A DNA stretch of 64,000 bases from contig NC_088776.1 in NCBI RefSeq assembly GCF_954871325.1, positions 32,660,508-32,724,507 on the forward strand, in the 5' to 3' direction. The notes below the pieces were generated by a model. That model searched no databases. It saw only the letters and a list, made by a program, of their open reading frames with translations, and was not told where the DNA came from. Origin of the DNA: Gordionus sp. m RMFG-2023 (lineage: Eukaryota > Nematomorpha > Gordioida > Chordodea > Parachordodidae). This document shows positions 1 through 10,998 of this stretch, piece after piece. Within the stretch, counting starts at the first letter, position 1. Every line of letters begins with the position of its first letter. The translations under genes were made by a program, and so were the position numbers.

Positions 1-60
1 AAACACAACAGCACAGTTAATTGCAGACGCGGAAACAGGAGGGAGATTGTCCAACCCCAT

Positions 61-157
61 CACAACTTGCCTGTTCTCAAAAATATCATTTAAAACTAAA
101 AAAAATTCTTCTCCCCCAAAAATGAATACAATATCATTATAAAGAATTTGAAAGAAG
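61..157 (+). repeat. Repeat family A, copy 1, left half (split by a LINE)
   Basis: Aligns by eye with 10650-10790 and with the reverse complement of 25350-25420 plus 24780-24830. Shared landmarks are TTGCCTGTTCTC, a run of Cs followed by AAAAAATG, a TACAATAT stretch and AATTTGAAAGAA. The family looks like a non-autonomous hAT (MITE) because other copies end in GGCGTAGCCACGG-like sequence. After AATTTGAAAGAA the match stops where the LINE begins and resumes at 2408. Positions 1-60 are probably the outer end of the same copy but align weakly. Confidence 0.7.
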
Positions 158-1862
158 TTACTCACTACCTTTAAATCCAATCCTCTACCAAGATTACACA
201 TTGAAAATAATAAAATTATAACGGACCCCAGGGAACAATTAGCGATATGGACAGACCATTAAATGAACCTTTACAGAACAAGGTGGCCTAAACCATTATG
301 TGACTATCCTTTCCAACCACCTAATCGGAACCTGAACAGAATAGATATAATCAATGCCATTAAAAGACTAAAAACCCATAAAGCAGCCGGAATCGATGGG
401 ATTTTTGCGGAACTTTCGAAGATAGATGCTGATTTAAGTGCTAGTCTACTGCTTCCCCTCTTTAATGAGATATGGAATACTGGCAATTTCCCAGAGGAAT
501 GGATGACCTCGATAATACTTAATTTCCCTAAAAATAAGAACCCGACTAGCCTGAAGGACTACAGAGGAATTGCACTGATCCCAGTTACCCTAAAAATGTT
601 CACGTATATTATAGCCGTCAGGATTAAACCAATCATCGATAGAAACCTCTCAAACGCCATCACATCATATAGGAAGGGAAGGAACACGACGGAACTAACC
701 ATGGCGCTTAAGGTTATTCTGGAGAAAGCTAGAATACATAAGTCCCCAATATTTGCCCTAATGTGATCTAAGTCAAGCCTTTGACTCCATCATACAGCAT
801 AAGATCTGGCCCTTACTGGAGGACATAGGAATAGATAAACTGATTTCGCTTATAAAAATAATATACGATAATCATAACGTGATACCACAACATCTGAACT
901 TAAAATCACAACCATTTAAGGCCAACAGAGGACTGAAACAAGGATGCATTTTATCACCTATGCTATTTAATGTAATAATGAACGATATTCTGAATAAATC
1001 CTTCAAACAAGAACATGCTCTTAACCCTCGATATCTGAATCAACAATATGATAATAACATACACAACTCTCTAAATTTTCTATGCTATGCCGATGATGTA
1101 TGCATATTAGCTAACTCTGAGTACAAATTAAGAAACTTGCTGTCATTGTTTGTCAAGAATTGCTTTGGATACGGACTGAAAGTCAACTACTCAAAGACAA
1201 AGTTAATTGTATCCAATATCCCTCTATATAACAGCGACCCCTTTAACTTTGAGGATAATGTGGTAGATACGGTCTCAGATTTTAAGTACCTAGGAACCAG
1301 ATTAATGTCATTAGGCACCACCATTTTGGATACTAAGTCGAGGACCAACAAGGCCAGATCCCGATATCATCAGCTAACTAAATTATGGTCGTCCAACCAG
1401 ATATCTACGAACCTAAAAATAAGACTTAAATCCCTAATTCTACCCATCTTAACATACGGGTTGGAAACATGGCAGGACACTAAAAGCAACATCAACACAT
1501 CCCAGACCTTCATAAACAAGTGCTTGAGAAGAATCACTAAAACTTACTATCCATACAACACCCCAAACACAACTCTCTGGAACAGGTGTGACATCCTACC
1601 TATCAAACGACTCATTCCTTTGAGGAGATTAGAATTACTCGGCCACTGCTTAAGACATTCACGAGATAATATGATATTTTCGTCCATGGAGTGGACCCCG
1701 GATTATGAAAGGCGAAGAATCCCCAAATACTATTGGCTGGCAAAATGTCTGAAGGACATGGACTTGATCAATCTTACGTTTATAGATTTTCTTGCACTCA
1801 GCAAAAACAAGAAACATTTAAAGGAACATCTACAATACATGCTTAAATATGGTTTAAACTAG
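152..1862 (+). pseudogene. LINE reverse transcriptase, nearly intact but interrupted
   Basis: Copies element RNA into DNA at the target site (target-primed reverse transcription). Visible motifs in order: ITDPREQLAIW just upstream of the fingers; THKAAGIDGI (about 375-405); YRGIALIPVTLKMF; DLSQAFDSI (motif A, 765-791); GLKQGCILSPMLFN (motif B, about 924-970); YADD catalytic motif at 1086-1097; then FKYLGTRL, LTYGLETW, CLRRI, and a C-terminal LLGHCLRH ... EWTP block. Two lesions are visible: an in-frame TAA at 260-262, and a single-base frameshift near 764, between frames read as 263-766 and 765-1862. The YADD box and both catalytic aspartate motifs are kept, so the copy is fairly young. The 5' part of the protein is missing. 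This is the best-preserved protein-coding sequence in the window. Confidence 0.9.
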
Positions 1863-2407
1863 AGCAGGAATCGTGGACGTATCAGACTATTTCTCGCACT
1901 GCCTTATTTCCAATCTCTTATCCCCAGTCTAATGACAACTTATGTTTTGGCGCAATAGGAATTATGAAGTCAATGATAATCTTAAAACCATGAATATTAA
2001 TAATGATAACCATCTCCAGGCTCAATATAATAATGATAATAGTGAATAACATGGATTCTATAGACATTGCGTTATCTTCCAAGGATATACTTACCAAACA
2101 TTAAAAAAAAATTTTTTCCCATCTCTTAAATCTAACCAGGTGTCAGGTACATTATTATTATTAATATTAGCTACAATTCTTAACACTATTTTGCCGGTAA
2201 CGGAACTAATAGATCCCCTCTTTCTTACTCCTCTCTTCTTTACTATGCTAGCTGACTACATAGTGGTACCGTCCACTATAATAAAACGGGTATACATCAT
2301 GTATAGGATCTATATACTAGTGAATATACATGGTGCACGCTACAACTCCTGGTGGGTGATGAAATTGCACTTCGTGCAATTTCTGGCGTGGTAATGAATG
2401 AATGAAT
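158..2407 (+). mobile_element. 5'-truncated non-LTR retrotransposon (LINE, RTE/L2-like)
   Basis: The body starts abruptly inside family A at about 158, runs through a reverse transcriptase (152-1862) and a roughly 500-bp 3' region, and ends in a stem-loop (2361-2383) followed by a short ATGA tandem tail (2393-2409). There is no endonuclease domain, so the copy is 5'-truncated, as is usual for LINEs. The C-terminal region has the GH-LRH ... EWTP-RRR-P arrangement seen in RTE/L2-like elements; the clade call is tentative. A short open stretch at 2140-2394 lies in the 3' region and looks like chance. Target-site duplications are not clear beyond a shared GAA. Confidence 0.85.
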
Positions 2408-2409
2408 GA
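2361..2409 (+). other. LINE 3'-end stem-loop and ATGA tandem tail
   Basis: GAAATTGCAC pairs perfectly with GTGCAATTTC across a TTC loop (2361-2383). It is followed after 9 bases by four tandem copies of ATGA/AATG. Stringent-type LINEs are known to use a 3' stem-loop and a short repeat tail for recognition by their reverse transcriptase. That role is inferred here from position. Confidence 0.75.
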
Positions 2410-2600
2410 AATTAGTAAGTCACTTTTTTAAAAAACTACTATAATTCAACATTTTTAGGAAAAAGTATTTTTATATAAAATTATCTGAAAACCCAAAATT
2501 ATTTTTATAAAAATATAATATAGCCAAAGGCCTACAATAAATGGACCTAAACCAATAAAATTTATGGTGGAAAACCCGGCCTAATAGGGCTCCTTATCTA
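2408..2600 (+). repeat. Repeat family A, copy 1, right half
   Basis: Continues family A after the LINE. ATTAGTAAGT, ATAATTCAA, GAAAACCCAAAATTATTTTT, ATATAGCCAAAGGC and the AATGGACCTAAA block match 10785-10940 and the reverse complement of 24600-24730 in the same order. It ends near CCTAATAGGGC, like the CCTAATAG-TACCCCCAC end of the 10.9-kb copy. Confidence 0.75.
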
Positions 2601-2613
2601 TAAGAAAATCCTG

Positions 2614-3450
2614 AGTAGAGGTCTGTATTGGGAGGGTTTTTGGACCAAAAGCCCAATTTAACCCGCCCACCCAGTCCGCCCATAGTTTTTAAAAAAATAT
2701 ATACCCGCCCGCCCCGCCCATTTGTCTAAAATTCCTCACCCGCCCGCCTGCACATTAGTCTTAAATTTTTTACCCGCCCGCCCATTATTTATAAAAATTT
2801 TTTAACCCAAGCCCGCTTAAAAAATTAATTATCGTAATTCTTTCATTTTTTAAGTATCTAATAAAAATATTTCAGCATTACACCTACAAAAAGTTTATAA
2901 TTTAGGAAATTAATATAAGTATAAAAATAATCAATGTAAATTATGGACAATTTATTTGATCAAATTGAATATTTATGAAAAAAATATAAATGTAAAATTA
3001 ATATTATATGTAATTATTATGCAAAAATAATAATGAATCGACATTTTCTGGATTCAAACACGTTCTTCTTTGTTCTAAAAATCTTCCAGCAATGCTAAAT
3101 CCGCGTTCGGAAGAAGCACTAGTTTTATTACAATCCCATAAAAGGAAACTTTTAAAAGACAAAAATGTTTATTTATTCTAAGAAAAAAGTTTTATTGTTG
3201 TTGTGTTTATTACATAATATAGTTAGGTAAATGTTCTTCACTTAAAAAAAAACGATTGGTACAATAAAAAAATAAATATTGTTATAGATCATTTAAACAA
3301 TTATTTTTTTTAGTTTGTTTTTGAACAAAAATTTTAAATTTCCTCAACCCCGCCCATTATTTAAATTTCTTAACCCGCCCATAGTTTTAAATTTTTTTTA
3401 ACCCGCTCGCCCACCTGCCCATTTTCGAAATTTTTTTTACCCACCTATGT
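2614..3450 (-). mobile_element. Decayed hAT element with GC-rich arms
   Basis: The left arm (2614-2830) opens with TAGAGGTCTGTATTGGG and carries repeated ACCCGCCCGCCC blocks separated by A/T runs. The right arm (3342-3450) carries the same blocks. Between them lies a transposase C-terminus on the minus strand. The matching right terminus was not found, so the right boundary is approximate. Confidence 0.6.
3004..3147 (-). pseudogene. hAT transposase C-terminal dimerisation domain (fragment)
   Basis: The minus strand reads open into a stop at 3004-3006 and contains TSASSERGFSIAGRFLEQRR followed by LNPENVDSLLFLH. This is the hAT dimerisation signature (consensus A/S-SERxFS-AG--L---R--L-P--v--L-FL). 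Only about 48 codons survive. The upstream catalytic domain is gone or unreadable. Confidence 0.85.
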
Positions 3451-3534
3451 TTAATTGTATCAAATATAATATTTATAAAAAAATATTACATTCCATAATA
3501 AATTTATAATTTTATGTATTATTTCAAAATATTT
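3451..3534. other. A+T-rich spacer
   Basis: No feature seen between the hAT arm and the SINE. Confidence 0.5.
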
Positions 3535-3992
3535 GCCGGGGTGGCTCAGTGGTGTATGATGTAGGCTTGGAAACAGAAGGTCCCATTCAACCCTTCTAAG
3601 GAACTAAAAATTTTCGAGTTTTTCTTCGATGACGGATGTGTATAGACATATGATATGATAAATTTCTGAGTTTGAGTTAAGAAATGCCACCCCGGTCACC
3701 GACGGGCTTGGACAGCCGGGTGCTGGGATACTCGTCCAACCAAATAAGACGGCCAGCTGAACTCGTGGGTCATTAAAGGATCAAACGATTTCGTGGCCAT
3801 AGCTAGAATAATGGTGACATCGGGGGCCTTTCAAGCTCAATGTCAATCAAGATAAAATGGACTAGATTACGATACTCCGGTGGAAGATCCAGATAGAAAC
3901 TATCAGAAATACAAATTAGATAAAAATAGATAGCATGAGTATTAAAGTGGAGAAAGGAAGGAGCTTACCGCCTGAAAAAGGGAAAAAAAAAT
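3535..3992 (+). mobile_element. tRNA-derived SINE, family 1, apparently full length
   Basis: The head resembles a tRNA gene: GTGGCTCAGTGG (A box, about 3541-3552) and a B-box-like GGTCCCATTCAACCC about 40 bases later, which are RNA polymerase III promoter elements. The body shares about 135 bp with 33960-34118, including GACGGATGTG, ATAGACATATGATATG and AAATTTCTGAG. Beyond that this copy has a further 290 bp (GGGCTTGGACAGCCGGGTGC and onward) ending in a GGGAAAAAAAAA tail. Confidence 0.75.
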
Positions 3993-4554
3993 TTTAAAAT
4001 ATTTAAATTTGTTACAAATTTAAAAAAATTAGAATGACTAAAAAGCAAACATGCAACACTCTCGGGGTTAATTTAGATTTATGTTAGTAACACAGTTGAT
4101 TATCACCAACCAATGTTTATTTGTTTTTCCTATCCTAAATTATGATGCCTGAAATAATTTTGTTGAATGATGGTTATACTCAATTAATATGAATAATATT
4201 TCTAAATAATATCCTAGGAAATTTTTGCATTGAGGTTGAAGGCATAATTTTCTTAAATTACTTTGATTTGGATATGTTAAATCTAATTTTATGTTATTAA
4301 TTTGTCAAATAAAGTAGAACCTACGGTATTATTGAAACAATTGGGCCTAAACAGGTTTGAATATTTTTAAAAATCATTTTTTTCCAGCTGTAAAATAAAT
4401 TTGTATACAAGTTGCCTGGTTGGACCTATAATAAATTTTTATGAAGGGAAAAGACATAAATTTGGTAATCTTAATTTTAAAAAAATGCAAATTTTAGACT
4501 TGGTTCTTAGAAATAATTTGCACAAGTTGTTCTGTCTCACCGTAAAAAATATTA
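3993..4554. other. Intergenic, A+T-rich
   Basis: No recognisable gene or repeat, except TTGGGCCTAAACAGG near 4345, which may be a worn GC-rich MITE arm paired with 4560-4640. Confidence 0.4.
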
Positions 4555-4640
4555 TGCCCAAGTTACACGGCAAATTTTTTTTACCCGCTCTAGCCCGATT
4601 TTTTAGGCAGGGTCATATCGTACTGACCTCTCGACGACTA
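4555..4640. repeat. GC-rich hAT/MITE terminus relic
   Basis: TTACCCGCTCTAGCCCG then GGCAGGGTCATATCG and TACTGACCTCTC. The last part is the inverse of the TAGAGGTCTGTA end at 2614. The open stretch at 4401-4676 runs through this and is not considered a gene. Confidence 0.45.
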
Positions 4641-4811
4641 ACTTATTTATTTAGGTTAATATTGATTAAGAAATGAAACTTTCCAATTTTATTAATTCTA
4701 TATCTATAAAATATTGTTAAAAATAAATCCTAGCTCAATAAGAAAGTGTGATACAAAATTTTTGATCAACAGAATTAAAAACATTTGCTGACTCGTCAAC
4801 CTCTATGATCA

Positions 4812-4836
4812 GTTAACCCCGGTCTCCCCTTACAAT
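4812..4836. repeat. Terminus of the GGGGAGACCGGGG element class
   Basis: TAACCCCGGTCTCCCCTTA is the inverse of the ends found on repeat family B (26207) and others. Confidence 0.45.
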
Positions 4837-4839
4837 AAC

Positions 4840-5590
4840 TTTCTTTAGACAAAACAGCACAAATAAAATTGTATTGGAAAATAATAATATATAGAATGAT
4901 AAGTTTTTTAAGGTTAATAAAAACCTCAAAAATTCCTAATATTATTTTGAATGTTTAGATACCACCCATCCCTTCTCGTCATTTGATACATCAAATTTAT
5001 TAAACGATAAATTTATAATTTTACATATATAATATAATGTATATTTTTTTATTTGGTCATATGTTAAAAAGATTTAGATTATGAATAATTTATAAAAAAT
5101 ATATATTATATCAAAAATGTAAATATTCTTGACAAGATAAATTTATATATTGAAAAACCTATATATATCATCAACAAATTACAGAATTGTGAGGAAAATA
5201 ACATTTTTTTTTACCAAATACATATTTAGATGATTGTTTTATGCTTAGAATATATAATTTAAAGTAATAACCAAAAATATTTAATAAAATTAATATATTA
5301 TAAGTAATAGTAAATCTATTTTTAAAATTTAAAAAAATAATTTACAGTAAATTGATATCGTGATATACATTATATTGTTTAATTTAAAATTATATATCTA
5401 AGTTAAAATTTAAAAATATTCCTCAGAACATCAAAGTTGCTATTTTTGGAAAAGATTTATCAGCTCCGGCTTTAGATATTTCAAAACAATCTTTTGTATT
5501 AAATTAACTTTGATTTAAAATTAATATGCGAATATAGAAAATCAAATTTTCATATAAATATAAATTATTTCAAATTTTTAGTGGTGCAAA
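4840..5590. other. Intergenic, A+T-rich
   Basis: Nothing recognised. Confidence 0.5.
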
Positions 5591-5604
5591 TGTTATTTAA
5601 AAAT

Positions 5605-5695
5605 ACATGCGCTACTTTTTTTAGTTTTCTTGCAAAAAAAATAACGCGTTACCATCAATTGTTTTGCCTTGAATAAGTAGCGCGTTATTTAAAAA
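5605..5695. repeat. GTAGCGCG/TAACGCGTTA repeat
   Basis: GCGCTACTTTTTT, TAACGCGTTACC and GTAGCGCGTTA are arranged as inverted blocks. Related blocks occur at 44650-44710, 53530-53570 and 54280-54370. They probably come from one hAT-like MITE family. Confidence 0.4.
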
Positions 5696-5699
5696 ATGC

Positions 5700-6305
5700 T
5701 ATATATCAATTTTATTTATTTTTTCCCCATAGTTAAATAAAAATATTATATTATAAGGTAAGTTCTACTTGTAAAGATTTTTTTTGATTTCTATCAAACA
5801 GCTTTGGCTGTGCTTAACATGCGCAGAGGATGGGAGGGTTATATTATATTAATAAATAAAATCTTTAATTGAGAGAATTTATTATAAAAATGTAATGAAT
5901 GATCTTTATTTTTAAAAAAAAATTATAATAACATCATCACAAAAATCATTTAGATCCTGATCATAATTTTTATTATCTTTATCGGAAGTTACTCTGGTAT
6001 GTGTATTATTAAAAAGAACCAAGTTTGATTTTTGTTTGTAATTGTCAAAATCTTTTAACTAAAAATAAGTTCATGCTTTTCACTTTCACTGACCCCCAAT
6101 TTTATCCAGCGCCAGTCCAATTTATTTAACGGTAAATGATTGACCTCGTTTAATTCCTTATTAACCAGATTAATAATCTGGACTGTACAAATATAAATAA
6201 AAATATATTAATCAAAATAAAAATGAAATGAACGGTGCCAAAGGTACGTCTAATCTGCAGTTAACTTGTTAGAATCGCCAATAAAATCGTAGGCTTTGAT
6301 AAGCG
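5700..6305. other. Intergenic
   Basis: Nothing supported. A minus-strand stretch at 6058-6189 stays open for about 44 codons but matches no family I know. Confidence 0.4.
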
Positions 6306-6374
6306 TATGTGGCCTAGTCGGTTAATGCGTATCACTTATCGCTTAGATATGGGTACGAATCCAATAAGGATTAC
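6306..6374 (+). mobile_element. tRNA-like SINE head, family 2, copy 1
   Basis: TGGCCTAGTCGGTTAATGCG is an A-box region and GGGTACGAATCC a B-box. The same arrangement and spacing occur on the minus strand at 36620-36690. No acceptor stem can be drawn, so it is a SINE or tRNA relic rather than a working tRNA. Confidence 0.6.
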
Positions 6375-6671
6375 TTATTTTTTCCTGAAGCTAACTAAGC
6401 GAGTCTGTGCTACGAGATATAATATACGGTAGATCGGAACTAACTTCATGATTACATCTGCTGGTATATATTAAAAAGGGGTCTTCTGCATTTTAAATAA
6501 GTTTGGTTGTTGTTTAGCAAATTACCATATATTAACAACACCCTTAGATAATAAGTGAATTTTTGGTGGTTGATCTGAATAAATTTATCTTTGTTAGGAA
6601 CAGGCTTATTTGAAACACTTTAAAAGAATATTTTAGTTATTAGATTTAAAAAAACTCCACTTTAGTTAAAA

Positions 6672-7312
6672 TTCTCTGACCCGTGCCGACTCCTGGTAGC
6701 TTGAAGTGTTGGCTCACTGGGTCGGTTCTATTAGTTGATTTGTGGGTCAACTAAAGGAGCCGGTTCAATTGACTTTTTGTTCTATACCTAAGCCATTTAC
6801 TTTCTTGTATCTATCATTTTTTGGATTAGGTAAGCTTTTGAGAATATTTTTCCTAATATATTTTATAGGAAAAAAAGTAATTTAAAAAAAAAGATTAATG
6901 CCATTTTAATTTAAAAACAAAAATATTTAAGTTATTTATACTTTTACCGGTGTTCTTTAATTTTTAATGCCCTTTAATTTATATAAAAATCTAAGAAAAA
7001 ACTAATATAAATTATATGAAGTATAAAGATTCATGACAAATTTGTTTGAAATTAACAAGGTATTCCAAATATGAGGGAGTACATTTTCGATAAAATTACA
7101 TTTTTAAATATAAAAACGCGTTCAAAAAATGATTTAAAGTTTAAAAAATCACACATTGTCGCTAACATACTATTAGAATTCAATTTTCAAAAACTTTTTT
7201 AAAAATATTTACTAACCTAATCCACCTGAATAAATAAATTTCCGATTCTGTCAAATGAGTAAATAAAAAATAATCCACATCCCGACTAATGGTTAATAGG
7301 TACAGACCTCTA
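6672..7312. mobile_element. Possible hAT/MITE relic
   Basis: The right end GGTACAGACCTCTA is the inverse of TAGAGGTCTGTA at 2614. The left part (6680-6790) has GC-rich blocks (GACCCGTGCCGAC, GGGTCGGTTC, GGAGCCGGTTC). The 8 bases outside each end, AGTTAAAA and TTTTAAAA, agree at 6 of 8. The left terminus itself is worn. Confidence 0.35.
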
Positions 7313-7599
7313 TTTTAAAATCTTTAAACGACTCTCTAGGACTCAGACTCCAATCGTTAGTAATCTTATGCATATACTAAATTGTTTCCTGAATAGTTTT
7401 AAAAAGCTAAATAATAAAAAACGGAAATTAAAGAGTGGAAATAGCCATAAAAAGGACTTTGAAATTTTTAATATTATGTTTCAGCTGGAAAATACCAAAG
7501 GAATTTCAAAATATTTTTAATTAACCCAAATCTAACAGGCACTATTATTTAAGAACCCTGAGTTTTATCAATTTTCATCAACCTTTGATCATACTTCTA

Positions 7600-8375
7600 T
7601 TATTTATACTGAGGAAAAGGTAAAAATTGCAATAAAGTCAGTTAAAAACTTTTCTGCTGGATATATAATTCCCTCAATTTTTTTGCAGGATTTAATTAAC
7701 CTTCCATAATTGATTTATTGGCCAAGATAACCATTTTATGTAACAAACAAAACCCTAATGGGGAAAACCTCATAAATATTTATATATTATTTGGAGCTAA
7801 ATTAATTGCACTTAAAATATCTAATGAATACGAACAATTGCGATTGGTTTAACCTGATCTCGGATCAAAGATGGCGCTTTTACATCTTTGCAATTCTATC
7901 AATTTGACACTGGGATCAAGGGTGGTTACAAAAGGCATCTCACGCGATAACAGAATTTTATTAGATAAACTTGAACAACAATATCTTAGTTTAGCTGGAT
8001 TTTAGCAATGCTTTTAACAACATAATACGAAGTTGCTTTGCACCTTATTTCATCAAGGAATTTTCGGAATATATATATTATATTAATAATGGTTACTGGA
8101 ATCCAACATGCCTTCAATATGGTTGTTATGCTATTTAATTTTGGAAAGGCATCCAACAATGCGATCCTCTAGGACCTGTTTCTCTTTGCCTAGGCATAGA
8201 AAGATCTTAACAATAAATACGTATCACTAAATATATTGGATCTTGATGATGGCGCGCTTTAATACCGCCCACAAAACATTCATAAAATGTCAGATATAAT
8301 CTAAAGCTTGAACCTTCTTACTGACCTCTCCTTAAAAGTATCTAAGTGTAAACATTTCCAATTTCCTAGCTGTCT
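7600..8375 (+). pseudogene. Decayed LINE reverse transcriptase of a second lineage
   Basis: Reverse transcriptase of a non-LTR retrotransposon, different from the one at 158-2407. Readable pieces in order: EEKVKIAIKSVKNFSAG (about 7610-7660); LFGAKLIALK (about 7790); motif A LDFSNAFNNIIRS (from about 7995); GIQQCDPLGP (motif B, about 8150-8190, where the family has GVQQGDPLGP); ILDDGAL (motif C, about 8238-8258, usually YLDDGTL); and LSLKVSKCKHF (usually L-LN-SKCE-F). The order and spacing match the known RT. Several frame changes and stops separate the pieces, and no long reading frame remains. It is clearly older than the first LINE. Element boundaries cannot be seen; the sequence up to about 9450 may be its C-terminal part. 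Confidence 0.78.
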
Positions 8376-10620
8376 CACGTCTTTTCCTTCCTATTCGCTA
8401 TTCTGAGAATTGTTTCCTCTAAATTCAAGGAATATTAGTACTCAAACCTTTTTGAACAATTTTTTTATTATTCCTAAAAGACGCAATACTCTCTTGCAAT
8501 CTTTATAGCCCTACAACGCATTTTTAATTATAAACCTCTTTCTAATTCGTAAAATTTAAAAACTTTTTTCTAATTCCTAAAATCATACACGGTTTTAGGT
8601 CATCTCCTGTTTCTATATGATACCATTCTTAACCTTTTCGGGGATGAGATTAAATAACTTTCATTTTAAACCATTAGCGTGGCAACAGACCACTCTCCAA
8701 AGCAAGTTTGGCTCGGCGACATTGACATTCGTTTACGAAAACTATCGTATTAACTGCTTTTATTTTTTCACAATTATCATCTGACCCAGTTATTCAACTT
8801 ATAACTAATTATCCGACAATCAGCTGATGAAAGCTCTTTCTGCGTGGGATGATAAGTTAAAGCCCTTAGCCGTCCTGTGGGTACAACTCAAAGAGAAGCC
8901 TTCCTTTAATTGCTCTTTTTTTGCATTTTTAATTCGAAGGAATAATCTGAAGTGATGCTCTATTTAAAGTTTGCCAACTTGGTAGTTATGAGTAGCTTGA
9001 AGCTATCGCTAATACGAATCTGATACTGCACTTAAGCGCGAAGGAATTTCGCATAGCTGAGAATATTTACGTTTAGGATTCCCAATTGTTCTATTTTTTA
9101 ATGTAATTTGTATAAAGCGATAGTCAAGTCGAATGTCTATCAACCTATATACTGCATATTCAGCATACAACAATTAATGTTTTATTGGGTATGATTCTAA
9201 TATAGGCGATTTCTCTATCATGGAACCGCGAGGCCTTAACTGAGAAACAGACGGAAAAAATCCAGATAGTAACACTAAGAAGGCAGAAAGTTGGATTAAG
9301 ATTATATAAGTTTTTGCAGCTAGAAATTCTCCAACCTCTATCATTCAAACGAAAATAAAAACAGAACATTCAATAAACACTATTTTTTAACCAATTTTGT
9401 TTCTATTTCTTTTGTCACGACCACCCCTTTAAGAAATTTTAGCCGTGAACCTATTATCTCATCACAAACTATATATCCCAGTGAATGTTTTTATCTTAGG
9501 CATACCTATATGCAATTCTAGTCTTATCTCTATCATGGTTCTATTATTTTCGTTTTTATCAAAGTATTTTTTAATGTTTATTAAAATGCATTTTATTTTT
9601 CTCTTTTTAAATTTTTTATGTTCTTTTTAATATTTTTTTATACGCATTGTTCTTAGATATACCTTAAAATAAATAAAGATATTTTTATAACCTTCAAAAA
9701 ATAAGATTTTATTCTTATTTTTTAAGTGATAGGTAATTAATTTATGTGCTGATTTTAAAACGGTTCTTATTAGTGTTTTACAAATATTAAAATGACTTAG
9801 CTGATTTTAATAATCTTAGCTCCGATTAGCTAAATAAAAGGCAACGGATAATCGCTACGGCTACAGACTAAATAGACTTTAAATTAGAACACCCTTTTGT
9901 TAGTCTTAAGAGTGCACATTAAAGATTATTTGTTATTTATATATATTTTAGGTAAAAATAAATATATTCTCACTTAGATACTATTTGATGAGAATAACTT
10001 TAACCATTTACATAAATCTAAATAGCTTCTCTCCTTTTAGACTGTTTGGGGGAAGATTTGTAGATAGCTAAACAGATTGTTTAAAAATAAGACGAACCAG
10101 GACGTGGCCTAAGAGTTTTTATGACTATGGCATTCCCTGCTAGTTACTTATATAAAGAGATATAATTCTTTATATTTAAGACAGGTAAAGAAAAATAAAA
10201 TAGACGGATAATATATAATTCTTTTGGGTTATATGTTGAACACTCTGAAAAGTATACATTTGAGTTTCTTATTAGAATAATTGTGATGAGAATATATAAT
10301 ATAAAATTTAGGGAAATATATTAATTTGTAATTATTATAAAATTACTCATTTTTTCCAATAAAATTTTACTCATTTTTTTGGTTAGATATTAAAGTTGCT
10401 ATTACAGATTAATTATATTTATTGTGGGCTGTTCTAATGCCCCCACAAGTTTTCGGCTCTCCGGCCTGCCTTCCTGTTTATTATCTTTTATATCAATTAA
10501 ACATTCTAATTTTAGGATCGTTTTCAAATATTTATTATGGATCTGAATTTAACTTCAGGTATAATATTTTCAGTTTAAAGATTAATTTTAATATTAACAC
10601 CTAATGCATTTGAAGAATAG
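8376..10620. other. Unassigned; partly LINE C-terminal remains
   Basis: 8376-9450 has a more mixed base composition than its surroundings and probably continues the second LINE (LAWQQTTLQSKFG near 8680 is reminiscent of its C-terminal region). 9450-10620 is A+T-rich. CCAGGACGTGGCCTAAG near 10099 resembles the inverse of the MITE end at 16381. Confidence 0.35.
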
Positions 10621-10624
10621 AACT

Positions 10625-10998
10625 GTAAGAGGCGCCTGGCCATTGAGGAAGGGGATTGCTAATTTGCCTGTTCTCGTAATTATTATTTAAGCTAATAAAA
10701 ATTCCCCCTACACACCGCACCCACCTCACCTCCCCCAAAAAATGTATACAATATATTATCTTAAGAAAAAATTTGAAAGAAAAATTAGTAAAAGTTAGTA
10801 TCTTTTTAAAATAAAGACTATAATTCAAAATTTTTTTAAAACAGGATTTTAATAAAAAAAACTGAAAACCCAAAATTATTTTTATAAAATTCCAATATAG
10901 CCAAACCAAAGGCTTATAATAAGTGGACCTAAAGATCTCCAATAAAATTTAAAGGGGATAAATATACCTAATAGTACCCCCACTCTTAACTATGCCAA
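10625..10998 (+). mobile_element. Repeat family A, copy 2, uninterrupted (hAT-type MITE)
   Basis: The only copy in the window with no insertion. It runs from GAGGCGCCTGGCC through GGGGATTGCTAATTTGCC, a C-rich stretch (10700-10735) and AATTTGAAAG, then the GAAAACCCAAAATTATTTTT and GTGGACCTAAAGATC blocks, to CCTAATAGTACCCCCACTC. It serves as the empty-site reference for copies 1 and 3. The minus-strand open stretch at 10601-10942 is within the repeat and is not a gene. Confidence 0.7.

Noticed and set aside
2140-2394. 84-codon open stretch after the RT
   Set aside because: Lies in the LINE 3' region, contains the terminal hairpin and has no recognisable domain.
6058-6189. Minus-strand stretch open for about 44 codons
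   Set aside because: No recognisable motif, start or neighbouring gene.
10601-10942. 113-codon minus-strand open stretch
   Set aside because: Entirely inside repeat family A; the same sequence is closed in the other copies.
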